A stretch of 64,000 nucleotides of DNA from Bradyrhizobium erythrophlei (GTDB lineage: Bacteria; Pseudomonadota; Alphaproteobacteria; Rhizobiales; Xanthobacteraceae). A program made the position numbers and the translations under genes. Under the pieces are notes generated by a model that saw nothing but the letters and a program-made list of their open reading frames with translations, was not told where the DNA came from and ran no database searches. Where the stretch lies: the NCBI RefSeq assembly GCF_900129425.1, contig NZ_LT670817.1, positions 2,604,001-2,668,000 on the forward strand. Reading direction: 5' to 3'. Below, in pieces: positions 27,601-35,094 of this stretch (its first letter is position 1; each line of letters starts with the position of its first letter).

Positions 27601-27904
27601 CCGTTTCAAGGCCTGGCAACCGGCGTCGGGGTTGCACCCGACCATCCCGGTTCACGCGCCGCTGACATTTGACCTGATTGACACCTGGAACAGCCGCTCG
27701 CTGGGCGGTTGCGTCTACCACGTCGCCCATCCCGGCGGACGTAGCTACGAGACCAAGCCGGTCAATTCCTACGAGGCCGAGGCGCGGCGGCTCGCCCGGT
27801 TTCAGGATCATGGCCACACGCCCGGCAAGATCGATCCGCCGCGCGAGGAACGTACTATCGAATTCCCCTTGACCCTCGACTTGAGAACGCCGCTCCTGCA
27901 TTGA
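24617..27904 (+). CDS. Large transglutaminase-like protein with DUF2126 domain
   Basis: A 1095-residue cytoplasmic-type protein (no signal peptide). An N-terminal bacterial transglutaminase N-domain (about 1-85) leads into a transglutaminase-like cysteine protease core with the triad Cys180 (GAGSCRDSAW), His229 (LHAWAEVY) and Asp245 (GFDVTSG). The remainder, from about 300 on, is the long DUF2126 region (MGGEPTFVSTDD; RFAPGGLLHFGQGKWYPGE; TGGGNHVVVGG). The start is a GTG. It heads an operon with an ATP-grasp/alpha-E fusion and a second transglutaminase. Such proteins have been proposed to hydrolyse or ligate peptide or amide bonds; none of the substrates is known. Confidence 0.9.
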   Translation: MSIFVALHHVTHYKYDRPIDLGPQTVRLRPAPHTRTPILSYSLKVLPANHFVNWQQDPQGNWLARFVFPDKATELKIEVDFTAQMTVINPFDFFVEPYADSFPFAYTADLRTELAPYLATIEPGPLLSAYLASIPREAPSTVSFLVDLNAQLQKKIRYIIRMEPGIQTPEQTLESGAGSCRDSAWLLIQILRHLGLASRFVSGYLIQLRPDIDPVEGPREVENDFTDLHAWAEVYLPGAGWIGFDVTSGMLTGEGHIPVAATPHYRTAAPISGAVGFANVEFGFEMSVKRIREAPRITKPFSDDSWARLDRLGEQVDADLRAGDVRLTMGGEPTFVSTDDLESPEWNISAVGPTKRGLADDLIRKLRTRFAPGGLLHFGQGKWYPGESLPRWAFGLYWRKDGVPIWKNSDLIAKIEGPHKAGIEAAERFAEGTAKKLGVDSEFIMPAFEDPGHWLQKEAGLPPNVDPSDSRLADPEERSRMARVFDQGLNIPKGFVLPIQRWNADASKSASRWKSERWKLRRGNLFLTPGDSPLGLRLPIASLPHIPAEEFPYIVEQDPLEPRDPLPVYDAATPAETAPQQQVQEQQLKGGGVRTAMSIEIRDGVLCAFMPPVEKLEDYLELVTAVEATAEEMQMQVHIEGYPPPFDPRVEVIKVTPDPGVIEINIQPAQNWREAVDITFGLYEDAAQVRLGANRFLIDGRHTGTGGGNHVVVGGSTPADSPFLRRPDLLKSLVLYWQRHPSLSYLFSGMFIGPTSQAPRIDEARHDGLYELEIALAHVPPAEIKAPLWLVDRLFRHILVDITGNTHRAEICIDKLYSPDSATGRLGLVEFRALEMPPDPRMSLAQQLLIRALIAKLWREPQQGKFVRWGTTLHDRFMLPHFLWEDFLGVLSELKQSGYDFSADWYAAQLEFRFPVFGRVHHGGVALELRQALEPWHVLGEESSAGGTVRYVDSSVERLQVKANGFVEGRHVVTCNGRRMPMTETGRSGEAVAAVRFKAWQPASGLHPTIPVHAPLTFDLIDTWNSRSLGGCVYHVAHPGGRSYETKPVNSYEAEARRLARFQDHGHTPGKIDPPREERTIEFPLTLDLRTPLLH

Positions 27905-27932
27905 GAAGCGGGCCTTAGGCAGGAGAGCAGGG

Positions 27933-30461
27933 ATGGCGGGAGACGCCGGCCAGGGAAGCGATCGGGCAAGCAGTCCAGGAAACAGGATTCGTCCGGCCAA
28001 TCGGCGCGTGGCGCAGTGGGCGCGCGACTATGTTCGGCTGCCCGGAATTCCCGATGAATATATCGGGCAGGACGGCGCGCCGCGCGCGGTGTGGACCCGG
28101 TTCTTCGACGCCTTCGCCGCGCTGACGCCCGGCGATATCGAGCGGCGTTTCGGAGCCGCCGACCGCCATCTGCGCGAAGCCGGGGTGACCTACCGCGCGC
28201 CCGGCGAAAACTCTGAGCGAATCTGGCCGTTGAGCCATCTGCCGCTGCTGATCGACGAGGCGGACTGGCAGCAATTGATCGCCGGCATCGTGCAACGCGC
28301 GCAATTGCTCGAACTGGTCATGAGCGACCTCTACGGCGAGGGCCGCCTGATCGCGGAGGGGGCGATCCCGGCGGCGGCCATTGCCGGCAGCGCCGAATAT
28401 TTGCGCTCGGTTTGCGGCATCAAGCCGCCCGGCGGCCGCTATCTCAATCTGTATGCCGCCGATGTCGGCCGCGGGCCCGACGGGCGCTGGTGGGTGCTGG
28501 GCGACCGGACCCAGGCGCCGTCGGGCGCCGGCTACGCGCTGGAAAACCGGCTGGTGCTGTCGCGCGCTTTCACCACGCTTTACAAGTCGATGAATGTGGA
28601 ACGGGTTGCGCCGTTCTTCGAGGCGTTCCGCGATTCACTGCGCGCCAGTGCCGACCGCGACGAGCCGCGCATCGGGCTGCTGACGCCCGGCGCCTTCAGC
28701 GAAACCTATTTCGAGCACGCCACGCTGGCGCGCTATCTCGGATTCCTGCTGGTCGAGGGCGACGATCTCGCAGTGAGCGGCGATCGCATTCATATCCGCA
28801 CCGTCGCCGGCCTGAAGCGGCTCGACGTGCTGCTGCGCCGGGTCGATTCCAATTCGCTCGATCCGCTGGAACTCGACGCCTCCTCGCAGCTCGGCGTGCC
28901 CGGCCTGATCGACGTGCTGCGCAAGAACGGCGTCGTCGTCGCCAACATGCCGGGCTCGGGCGTGATGGAGGCGAGGGCGCTGTTGGGCTTCCTGCCCAGC
29001 CTGAGCCGGCGTTTCTTCGGCGAAGACCTGAAGATGCCGCATATCGCGACGTGGTGGTGCGGCCAGAAAGCCGCGCGCGAGGAAGTATTGTCGCGGCTCG
29101 ACGAGGTTGCCATCGAGGGCGCCTACGGCAGAGGCGTTCCCGGTTTTGCGGGCATCGGGCCCGTGCTCGCCAGCGAGTTGTCGCGCAGCGAGCGCGAACG
29201 GCTCAAGACGGCGATCAACGATCGCGGCATCGATTATGTCGGCCAGGAACTGGTTCGGCTGTCGACGACGCCGGTGTGGGACAATGGGCGGATCACGCCA
29301 CGGCCATTCGTGCTGCGGGTTTTCGCGGCCGCGACTCCCGGCGGTTGGACCATCATGCCCGGCGGCTTCTGCCGGATCGCCGAGCAGCTCGATGCCCGCG
29401 CGGTGTCGATGGGCGACGGCGCGCGGGCGGCCGATGTCTGGGTGGTTTCCGACAAGGCGGTTTCGGCGGCGACCTTGCTGCCGGCGGGGGACACGGTGCG
29501 GATCAGGCGCATCGCCGGCTGGGTGCCGAGCCGCGCCGCTGACAATCTGTTCTGGCTTGGCCGCTATCTTGAGCGCGCCGAAGCGACGTTGCGGCTGCTG
29601 CGGGCGCTCGGGACCCAGCGCGACCCCGGCAAGGGGGCGCCAACCCTGCTCCACTCGGTCGAGCGCATCCAGCGCCTTCTGGTGACGTGGGGCGCGGCGT
29701 CGCAGGTGACGCGGACGCAGCCCGCCAAGATCGCAGCCGAGGCGTTGCAAAGCGAGGACAAGTTTGGTTCGGCGCTGTCGCTGGTGCGAGCCGCGCAGCG
29801 AACCGCGACATCGCTGCGCGAGCGGCTTTCGCCGGACGCCTGGCAGGTCATTACCGAGATGACGGAACGCCTGGCCCAGGAGGTTGACGATGACGACGGC
29901 GTCGTCAGCGCCGCTGAACTGACGTTGCAGGAACTTGCGAGCTTCGCCGGCCTGGCGCAGGAAAACATGAACCGCGCCGCCGGCTGGCGCTTTCTCGAAA
30001 TGGGCCGCCGGGCCGAGCGCGCCATCAACACCGTGCGTTTCGCGCGCCAGTTCGCCTATGAAGAGGCCGGCGGCGAGGATCTCGACATCCTGCTGACGCT
30101 GGTGGATTGCCAGATCACCTATCGCTCGCGCTATCTGGTCGGGCCGCTGTTGCCGCCGGTGCGCGATCTCGTGGTTCTCGACCCCTACAATCCCCGCTCG
30201 GTCGCGTTTCAGGTTTCTGCCCTGAACGAGCACATCTCGAGCCTTCCGACCCTGAAGGAGGGCGGATTGATCGAGCGGCCGCATCGTCTCGCGGTCTCCC
30301 TGCAGGCGATGCTGACCACGGCGGAGGCCGCGGCGCTCGACACCAAGACGCTGTTCGCGCTCGAGCAGGATCTGCTCAATCTCGCCGATGCCATCGGTTC
30401 GCATTATTTTCCGCACGGACCCAATGCCAGCCGGCCTGAAAAGCTGACGGGCCTCGCGTGA
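27933..30461 (+). CDS. Circularly permuted ATP-grasp and alpha-E domain fusion
   Basis: An 842-residue fusion. Residues about 25-500 form a circularly permuted ATP-grasp ligase (DUF404/DUF407): YVRLPGIPDEY, LNLYAADVGRGPDGRWWVLGDRTQAPSGAGYALENR, and GVPGFAGIGPVLASELSR. Residues about 515-835 are the helical alpha-E domain (DUF403), starting with RAADNLFWLGRYLERAEATLRLLR. In many genomes these are separate genes, so the fusion here supports a joint function. The start lies 28 bases after the DUF2126 gene, and the stop overlaps the next GTG by 4 bases. It is expected to activate a carboxylate with ATP and form an amide. Confidence 0.92.
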   Translation: MAGDAGQGSDRASSPGNRIRPANRRVAQWARDYVRLPGIPDEYIGQDGAPRAVWTRFFDAFAALTPGDIERRFGAADRHLREAGVTYRAPGENSERIWPLSHLPLLIDEADWQQLIAGIVQRAQLLELVMSDLYGEGRLIAEGAIPAAAIAGSAEYLRSVCGIKPPGGRYLNLYAADVGRGPDGRWWVLGDRTQAPSGAGYALENRLVLSRAFTTLYKSMNVERVAPFFEAFRDSLRASADRDEPRIGLLTPGAFSETYFEHATLARYLGFLLVEGDDLAVSGDRIHIRTVAGLKRLDVLLRRVDSNSLDPLELDASSQLGVPGLIDVLRKNGVVVANMPGSGVMEARALLGFLPSLSRRFFGEDLKMPHIATWWCGQKAAREEVLSRLDEVAIEGAYGRGVPGFAGIGPVLASELSRSERERLKTAINDRGIDYVGQELVRLSTTPVWDNGRITPRPFVLRVFAAATPGGWTIMPGGFCRIAEQLDARAVSMGDGARAADVWVVSDKAVSAATLLPAGDTVRIRRIAGWVPSRAADNLFWLGRYLERAEATLRLLRALGTQRDPGKGAPTLLHSVERIQRLLVTWGAASQVTRTQPAKIAAEALQSEDKFGSALSLVRAAQRTATSLRERLSPDAWQVITEMTERLAQEVDDDDGVVSAAELTLQELASFAGLAQENMNRAAGWRFLEMGRRAERAINTVRFARQFAYEEAGGEDLDILLTLVDCQITYRSRYLVGPLLPPVRDLVVLDPYNPRSVAFQVSALNEHISSLPTLKEGGLIERPHRLAVSLQAMLTTAEAAALDTKTLFALEQDLLNLADAIGSHYFPHGPNASRPEKLTGLA

Positions 30462-31336
30462 TCTACGACATCCGCCACGTCACCACCTACGGCTATGAGA
30501 GCCCGGTCAGTTTCGCGCGATGCTCGCTGCGGCTGGAGCCCAGGAGCGGTGACGGACAAGAATTAATCTCCCATACCGTCGATATCCGGCCGCGGCCCGC
30601 CGACCGCACCGTGCGGCACGACTTTTTCGGCACGCATACCGAGAGCATCCTGATCGAAACCGCGCATCGCAACCTTCGCATCGATTCCCGGTCGCGGGTT
30701 TCCGTTTCCCGAAAGGCCCCGGGGCGCACCGCGCCAAGTCCGGCGTGGGAAGACGTCCGCGACCTGGCATTCGAGGCCACCAGTCTCGGCCCCTCGTCGC
30801 CGATCGGTTACGTCTTTGCGAGCCCGCTGGTGCCGGTGCAGCGGCCGGTCTCCGCCTACGCGTCGGCCAGTTTTCCACGGGGATGCGGAGTCTTCGCCGG
30901 TGCGGTCGATCTGATGCACCGGATTCGTACCGAGTTTAAATACGATCCGAAGGCGACGGTGATCTCCACGCCGCTCGCGGAAGTTTTCGAAAAACGCCGC
31001 GGCGTTTGTCAGGATTTTGCTCATGTGATGATCGCAGGGCTTCGCGGCCTCGGGCTGCCGGCGGCCTATGTCAGCGGCTATCTGCGCACCATCCCGCCGC
31101 CGGGCAAACCGCGCCTGCAAGGCGCGGATGCGACCCACGCCTGGGTCTCGCTATGGTGCGGCGTCGAGATCGGCTGGGTCGGCTTCGATCCGACCAACGA
31201 TATTCTGGTCGAGAACGACCACATCGTGCTGGCCGTGGGGCGGGATTTTTCCGATGTCTCGCCGGTCGACGGCATCATCGTCGGATCGCGCAAGCAAAAG
31301 CTCGGCGTTGCCGTAGATGTGCTGCTGGCGGAATGA
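30458..31336 (+). CDS. Transglutaminase-like protein
   Basis: A 292-residue protein with an N-terminal transglutaminase N-domain (YDIRHVTTYGYESPV) and a catalytic core with Cys184 (RRGVCQDFAHV), His227 (THAWVSLW) and Asp244 (GFDPTND). No secretion signal is seen, suggesting a cytoplasmic peptidase or transferase. It is the second such enzyme in the operon; its GTG start overlaps the upstream stop by 4 bases, and its stop overlaps the next ATG by 4 bases. Confidence 0.92.
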   Translation: MIYDIRHVTTYGYESPVSFARCSLRLEPRSGDGQELISHTVDIRPRPADRTVRHDFFGTHTESILIETAHRNLRIDSRSRVSVSRKAPGRTAPSPAWEDVRDLAFEATSLGPSSPIGYVFASPLVPVQRPVSAYASASFPRGCGVFAGAVDLMHRIRTEFKYDPKATVISTPLAEVFEKRRGVCQDFAHVMIAGLRGLGLPAAYVSGYLRTIPPPGKPRLQGADATHAWVSLWCGVEIGWVGFDPTNDILVENDHIVLAVGRDFSDVSPVDGIIVGSRKQKLGVAVDVLLAE

Positions 31337-32535
31337 CCGGGGATTGCCATCCGCACATGAACTTCCATGACGTCATCATCCTGGGGGCGGGCGCTGCGGG
31401 CCTGATGTGCGCGGCCATCGCCGGCCAGCGCGGACATCGGGTGCTGCTGCTCGAGCAGGCGCGACATCCCGGCGAGAAGATTCGCATTTCCGGCGGCGGG
31501 CGATGCAATTTCACCAACCTGCACACCAGTCCGGCCAATTTTCTCTCCGACAATCCGCGTTTCTGCAGGTCGGCGCTGAGCGGCTACACCCAGCGCGACT
31601 TCATTGCGCTGGTCGAGAGCTACGGCATCGCCTGGCACGAGAAGACGCGCGGGCAATTATTCTGCGACGGCTCGTCGCGGCAGATCGTCGACATGCTGCT
31701 GGAAGAGTGCCGCAAAGCCCATGCGCAACTGCGTCTGGGCGGGCGCATCTCGGCGGTATCGAAGTCCGAAAACGGCTTTGTCGTTGTCACCGACCAGGGC
31801 GAGTTTCGCGGTCGATCCCTGGTGGTCGCGACCGGCGGTCCCTCGATTCCGAAAATGGGATCGAGCGGACTGGGATACAAAATCGCGGAGCAATTCGGCC
31901 TCAAGATCGTGACGCCGCGGCCGGCGCTGGTGCCCTTGACGTTCGACACCGCCTTGCTTTCGCAATTCAAGGATCTGTCGGGGGTCTCGGTCGATGCCGT
32001 CGTGAACTGCGGTAAGACCGGTTTCGATGAGGCCCTGCTGTTCACGCATCGTGGGCTTAGCGGTCCGGCCATCCTGCAGATATCTTCGTACTGGCGCGAG
32101 GGCAGTGACCTCGTCATCGACCTGGCGCCGGGGATCGATGTTCTGGCCGGACTGAAGCGACTGCGCAGCGATCATCCCAGGCAGGAAATGGCCACCGTGC
32201 TGGCTGACCTCGTGCCCAAGCGGCTGGCGCGGATCATCGCGGACGCGACCGGAGGTCCGGCGCGCATCGCCGACTTTTCCGACGCCCATCTGGCAAACGT
32301 TGCCGCGGCGCTAAAGCAGTGGCGCGTCAGGCCCCAGGGGACCGAGGGCTATCGCACCGCGGAGGTGACGCTGGGCGGGGTCGATACATCCGATCTGTCC
32401 TCGAAGACGTTCGAATCCCGGTCCGTTCCGGGGCTCTATTTCATCGGCGAAGTCGTCGACGTCACCGGCCACCTCGGCGGTTTCAATTTTCAGTGGGCCT
32501 GGTCATCAGGATATGCGGCAGGCCGTCATGTTTAG
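31333..32535 (+). CDS. FAD-dependent oxidoreductase, HI0933/BaiN-like family
   Basis: A 400-residue flavoprotein of the HI0933/BaiN family (often labelled aminoacetone oxidase family). FAD-binding GAGAAGLMCA near the start, the family motif ISGGGRCNFTN, LVVATGGPSIPKMGSSGLGY, and the C-terminal FIGEVVDVTGHLGGFNFQWAWSSG. The ATG at 31333 overlaps the transglutaminase stop; an ATG eight codons later is a good alternative and gives the commoner N-terminus. The overlap places it in the transglutaminase operon, though a functional link is unproven. Confidence 0.88.
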   Translation: MTGDCHPHMNFHDVIILGAGAAGLMCAAIAGQRGHRVLLLEQARHPGEKIRISGGGRCNFTNLHTSPANFLSDNPRFCRSALSGYTQRDFIALVESYGIAWHEKTRGQLFCDGSSRQIVDMLLEECRKAHAQLRLGGRISAVSKSENGFVVVTDQGEFRGRSLVVATGGPSIPKMGSSGLGYKIAEQFGLKIVTPRPALVPLTFDTALLSQFKDLSGVSVDAVVNCGKTGFDEALLFTHRGLSGPAILQISSYWREGSDLVIDLAPGIDVLAGLKRLRSDHPRQEMATVLADLVPKRLARIIADATGGPARIADFSDAHLANVAAALKQWRVRPQGTEGYRTAEVTLGGVDTSDLSSKTFESRSVPGLYFIGEVVDVTGHLGGFNFQWAWSSGYAAGRHV

Positions 32536-32699
32536 CGTTTTGGGTTGGATTTTATTGCGCCGGTTCTCGTATTTTTAACCAAGCCTTTATAATTCGTCGG
32601 GTCGCAGGTTCGATCAGGCGACCCGGAAGGCACTCTTTAATCGAGCCGCCTTATGTTCAAACTCGCAAGGAGAGTATTTCAACAAAAAGAGGTTGGACA

Positions 32700-32840
32700 A
32701 TGGCTTTTGTAAAACGGGCTTTGTTTTCAAGGACGGAAACCAGCTTATTCAACCAGACGGTACTGTTCAGTGCTGCCGGGCTTTCCATTTCGATCGCGCT
32801 GATTCTCGTTAGTGGACTTCGAATTGACGCCTGGGTCTGA
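32700..32840 (+). CDS. Small single-pass membrane peptide, hypothetical
   Basis: A 46-codon frame with a charged N-terminus (MAFVKRALFSRTETSLFNQ), one hydrophobic segment (VLFSAAGLSISIALILVSGL) and a short tail. AGAGG precedes the ATG by about eight bases. The surrounding DNA is less GC-rich than its neighbours. I do not recognise the family; the shape fits a small inner-membrane peptide. It is likely but not certain to be translated. Confidence 0.5.
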   Translation: MAFVKRALFSRTETSLFNQTVLFSAAGLSISIALILVSGLRIDAWV

Positions 32841-32931
32841 CCTGCGTCGCGACGCAGGGCTGAAAACATCCGGCCATCGGCGCTTGTCGGTTTCGGCACG
32901 GTCTGCCGGAAAAAGATGAGCGCTTCATCGA

Positions 32932-32958
32932 AGGGATAGCGCGCTGCGCGCTATCCCT
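32932..32958. other. Perfect stem-loop
   Basis: AGGGATAGCGCG and CGCGCTATCCCT form a 12-base-pair perfect stem with a CTG loop, between the small peptide and the 3' end of the convergent chemoreceptor gene. There is no T tract on either side, so it may be a transcript-end stabiliser or a bidirectional, Rho-assisted terminator. Confidence 0.7.
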
Positions 32959-33015
32959 GAACGGGCATCAAGTCAAAGCGCCGTTCACCCAGCCAAGCTG
33001 CATTTCCTGACTGAC

Positions 33016-34779
33016 TTAAGTCCCCGTCCGCACTGCGTGATCGCCTTGGCGGTCATGCGGGTCGGCGCGCAGGTTATGAAAGAATTTATCGACCTCGCGC
33101 GACAGGGTTTCCGCCGTAGCGGTCAGATCGCTGGACGCCGACAGCACCGATGTCGCGGCGTTGTTGGTCTCGCCGATGGCCTCGCTGAGCGAACCGATGT
33201 TGGCGACCAGGGTCTCGTTGCCCTGGGCCGCCGATTGCGCGTTGACCGAGATCTCGCGGGTCGCGGCATCCTGTTGCCCGACGGCGCCGGCGATATTCGA
33301 CGTGACTTCATTGATGTCGCGCACGGCTTGGCCGATTTCACGTACGGCATCGACCGCGTTCCGCGTCGAGGACTGGATCATGCTGACGTTCTGACTTATC
33401 TCCGCGGTTGCCTTGGCGGTTTGCCCGGCCAGCGCCTTGACCTCGTGAGCCACCACGGCGAAGCCGCGGCCGGCCTCGCCCGCGCGAGCGGCTTCGATCG
33501 TCGCGTTCAGCGCCAAGAGATTGGTTTGCTCGGCGATGGCCTGAATCAGATTGAGCACGCCATCGATACGCTGGGTCGCGGCGGCCAGGCTTTCGATCTC
33601 GGTGATCGACTTTTCGGTGCGCAGACCGGCCTGTTCGACGACGCCGGCGGAGTGATGCACCTGACGACCGATCTCCTCTACGGAAGTCGACAATTCCTCG
33701 GCGGCGCTGGCCACGGTGAATACATTGCTGGAAGCCTGCTGGGTTGCGCTGGCGGCGGCGACCGCGCGTCCGCTCGCATCCGATGCCACCTTGGTGATGG
33801 ACTGCGCCGTAACCCGCATCGCCGACGCATTATCAGTGACGGCGCGCAGCACGCCTCCGATCGCGCCGCGAAACGATTCGACAGACGTTTCGATGTGGCG
33901 GGCGCGTTCTTCACGCGTCCGGGAGTCCAGCAGAGCCTGCGAACTGAGATTGCGGTTGCGATCCATCGCTTCCTGGAAAATCCGTATCGCCCGCGCCAGC
34001 GCACCGATCTCGTCCGCCCGGTCGATATGCGGAACCTCAACATTTTCGCCGCCCTCGGCGACGCGCTTGATGGTGGCCGTGATGGCCGAAAGTGGCCGCG
34101 CGACCGAGCGGGAGATGATGAGGACGCCGATGACGACCACGACCAGAGCCAGGCCGCCGAGACCAGTCAGGAGCAGCGCCAGCATGCGGTTGACTTGGGC
34201 TTGCCGGGCGATTTCCTTGCCGCGCTCGGCATAGACTTTCGAAAGCGCTTCAAGATCCTTGTTGAGAGCCGAACGCACGGCACGATTGGCGTCGTTGTCG
34301 CCCCATTCGCGACCGGCGGCGGCATTGATCTCAATTCCGCGGCGAACCAGTTCCCTGCGGAAGTCGACGAACTGTTCGATGCGCTTCTTGAGCGTCGCGA
34401 ACTGCTCGGCGTCGTCGGAACGGACGATCGATTCCCAGCTTTTGACCACGCCAAGGATCTTGTCGTTGAACTTCAGCAGCCCGTCGCCATAGGCTTTCAC
34501 GGCGGCGGGTTCGGTCGACATATAGATGCCGCGGGATTCCATCACGACCGCGTAAACCAGCGAATTGACGCGCTCGACGTTGAGCGCCGCGCGGCTGCCG
34601 GTCTCGATGGCTTCCGTGAGTTCGGCGTTCCGGCGGGTGTTGTAATCGGACAGCGCAGTGATGGCCGCGGTGAGAAGCGCAAACAGTGCGAAGATCGAGT
34701 ACAGCCTGGCCGCGAGCGAAAACCGGGACCTAACGGCATTGCCGGAAGGTCGATCGGTCGATTTCATCGTTTCAGGCAT
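33016..34779 (-). CDS. Methyl-accepting chemotaxis protein
   Basis: A 587-residue chemoreceptor: first membrane helix about 26-48, periplasmic helical sensor domain about 50-200, second membrane helix about 207-228, HAMP domain (about 230-285), and a cytoplasmic signalling domain with the hairpin tip IAEQTNLLALNATIEAARAG and then GRGFAVVAHEVKALA. The ATG at 34779 is preferred because GAGG lies six bases upstream; the frame is open further upstream. It is divergent from eutB across 315 bases, so its ligand could be ethanolamine or another amine; that is only positional inference. Confidence 0.92.
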   Translation of the reverse strand: MPETMKSTDRPSGNAVRSRFSLAARLYSIFALFALLTAAITALSDYNTRRNAELTEAIETGSRAALNVERVNSLVYAVVMESRGIYMSTEPAAVKAYGDGLLKFNDKILGVVKSWESIVRSDDAEQFATLKKRIEQFVDFRRELVRRGIEINAAAGREWGDNDANRAVRSALNKDLEALSKVYAERGKEIARQAQVNRMLALLLTGLGGLALVVVVIGVLIISRSVARPLSAITATIKRVAEGGENVEVPHIDRADEIGALARAIRIFQEAMDRNRNLSSQALLDSRTREERARHIETSVESFRGAIGGVLRAVTDNASAMRVTAQSITKVASDASGRAVAAASATQQASSNVFTVASAAEELSTSVEEIGRQVHHSAGVVEQAGLRTEKSITEIESLAAATQRIDGVLNLIQAIAEQTNLLALNATIEAARAGEAGRGFAVVAHEVKALAGQTAKATAEISQNVSMIQSSTRNAVDAVREIGQAVRDINEVTSNIAGAVGQQDAATREISVNAQSAAQGNETLVANIGSLSEAIGETNNAATSVLSASSDLTATAETLSREVDKFFHNLRADPHDRQGDHAVRTGT

Positions 34780-35094
34780 AGCGGACCTCACCAAGAGGCC
34801 GCTAGCTACTGTCGGCCGCCAAAAAAGCATGCAAAAGGTGGGTGTATAAAATGTTAACCTTTGACATAAACTTGAACGTTGCATGAAATTTATATGGTTT
34901 TGCCGCCGATATCGGTCGAATTCCCGCAATTTTTGCCCCGAGTCCCGCCCGCGAAGCCCTCGGCCGGGCATTCACCGGCTCCGCCACCCACGGCGAATAA
35001 TGGGCTGGTGAGACGCCTCGCTGCATCGAAGCTTTCAAGCTGATAGTGTTTGCCGGCGCCGTTGCGCACGGAAGCGCTGACGGCCGGAGCCGCC
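34780..35094. promoter_or_regulatory. Divergent chemoreceptor/eutB promoter region
   Basis: A 315-base gap between two divergent starts. It contains an AT-rich block at about 34845-34900 (TATAAAATGTTAACC...TTTATATGG), in contrast to the GC-rich surroundings, where promoters are likely. I could not pick out a convincing B12-box or other riboswitch, nor a defined operator. Confidence 0.4.

Noticed and set aside
28635..30416. Long open frame antisense to the ATP-grasp/alpha-E gene
   Set aside because: Shadow frame with no domain; the sense product matches known families over its whole length.
34780..35094. Cobalamin riboswitch before eutB
   Set aside because: No convincing B12-box or supporting stems were seen in the leader, despite the cobalamin-dependent products.
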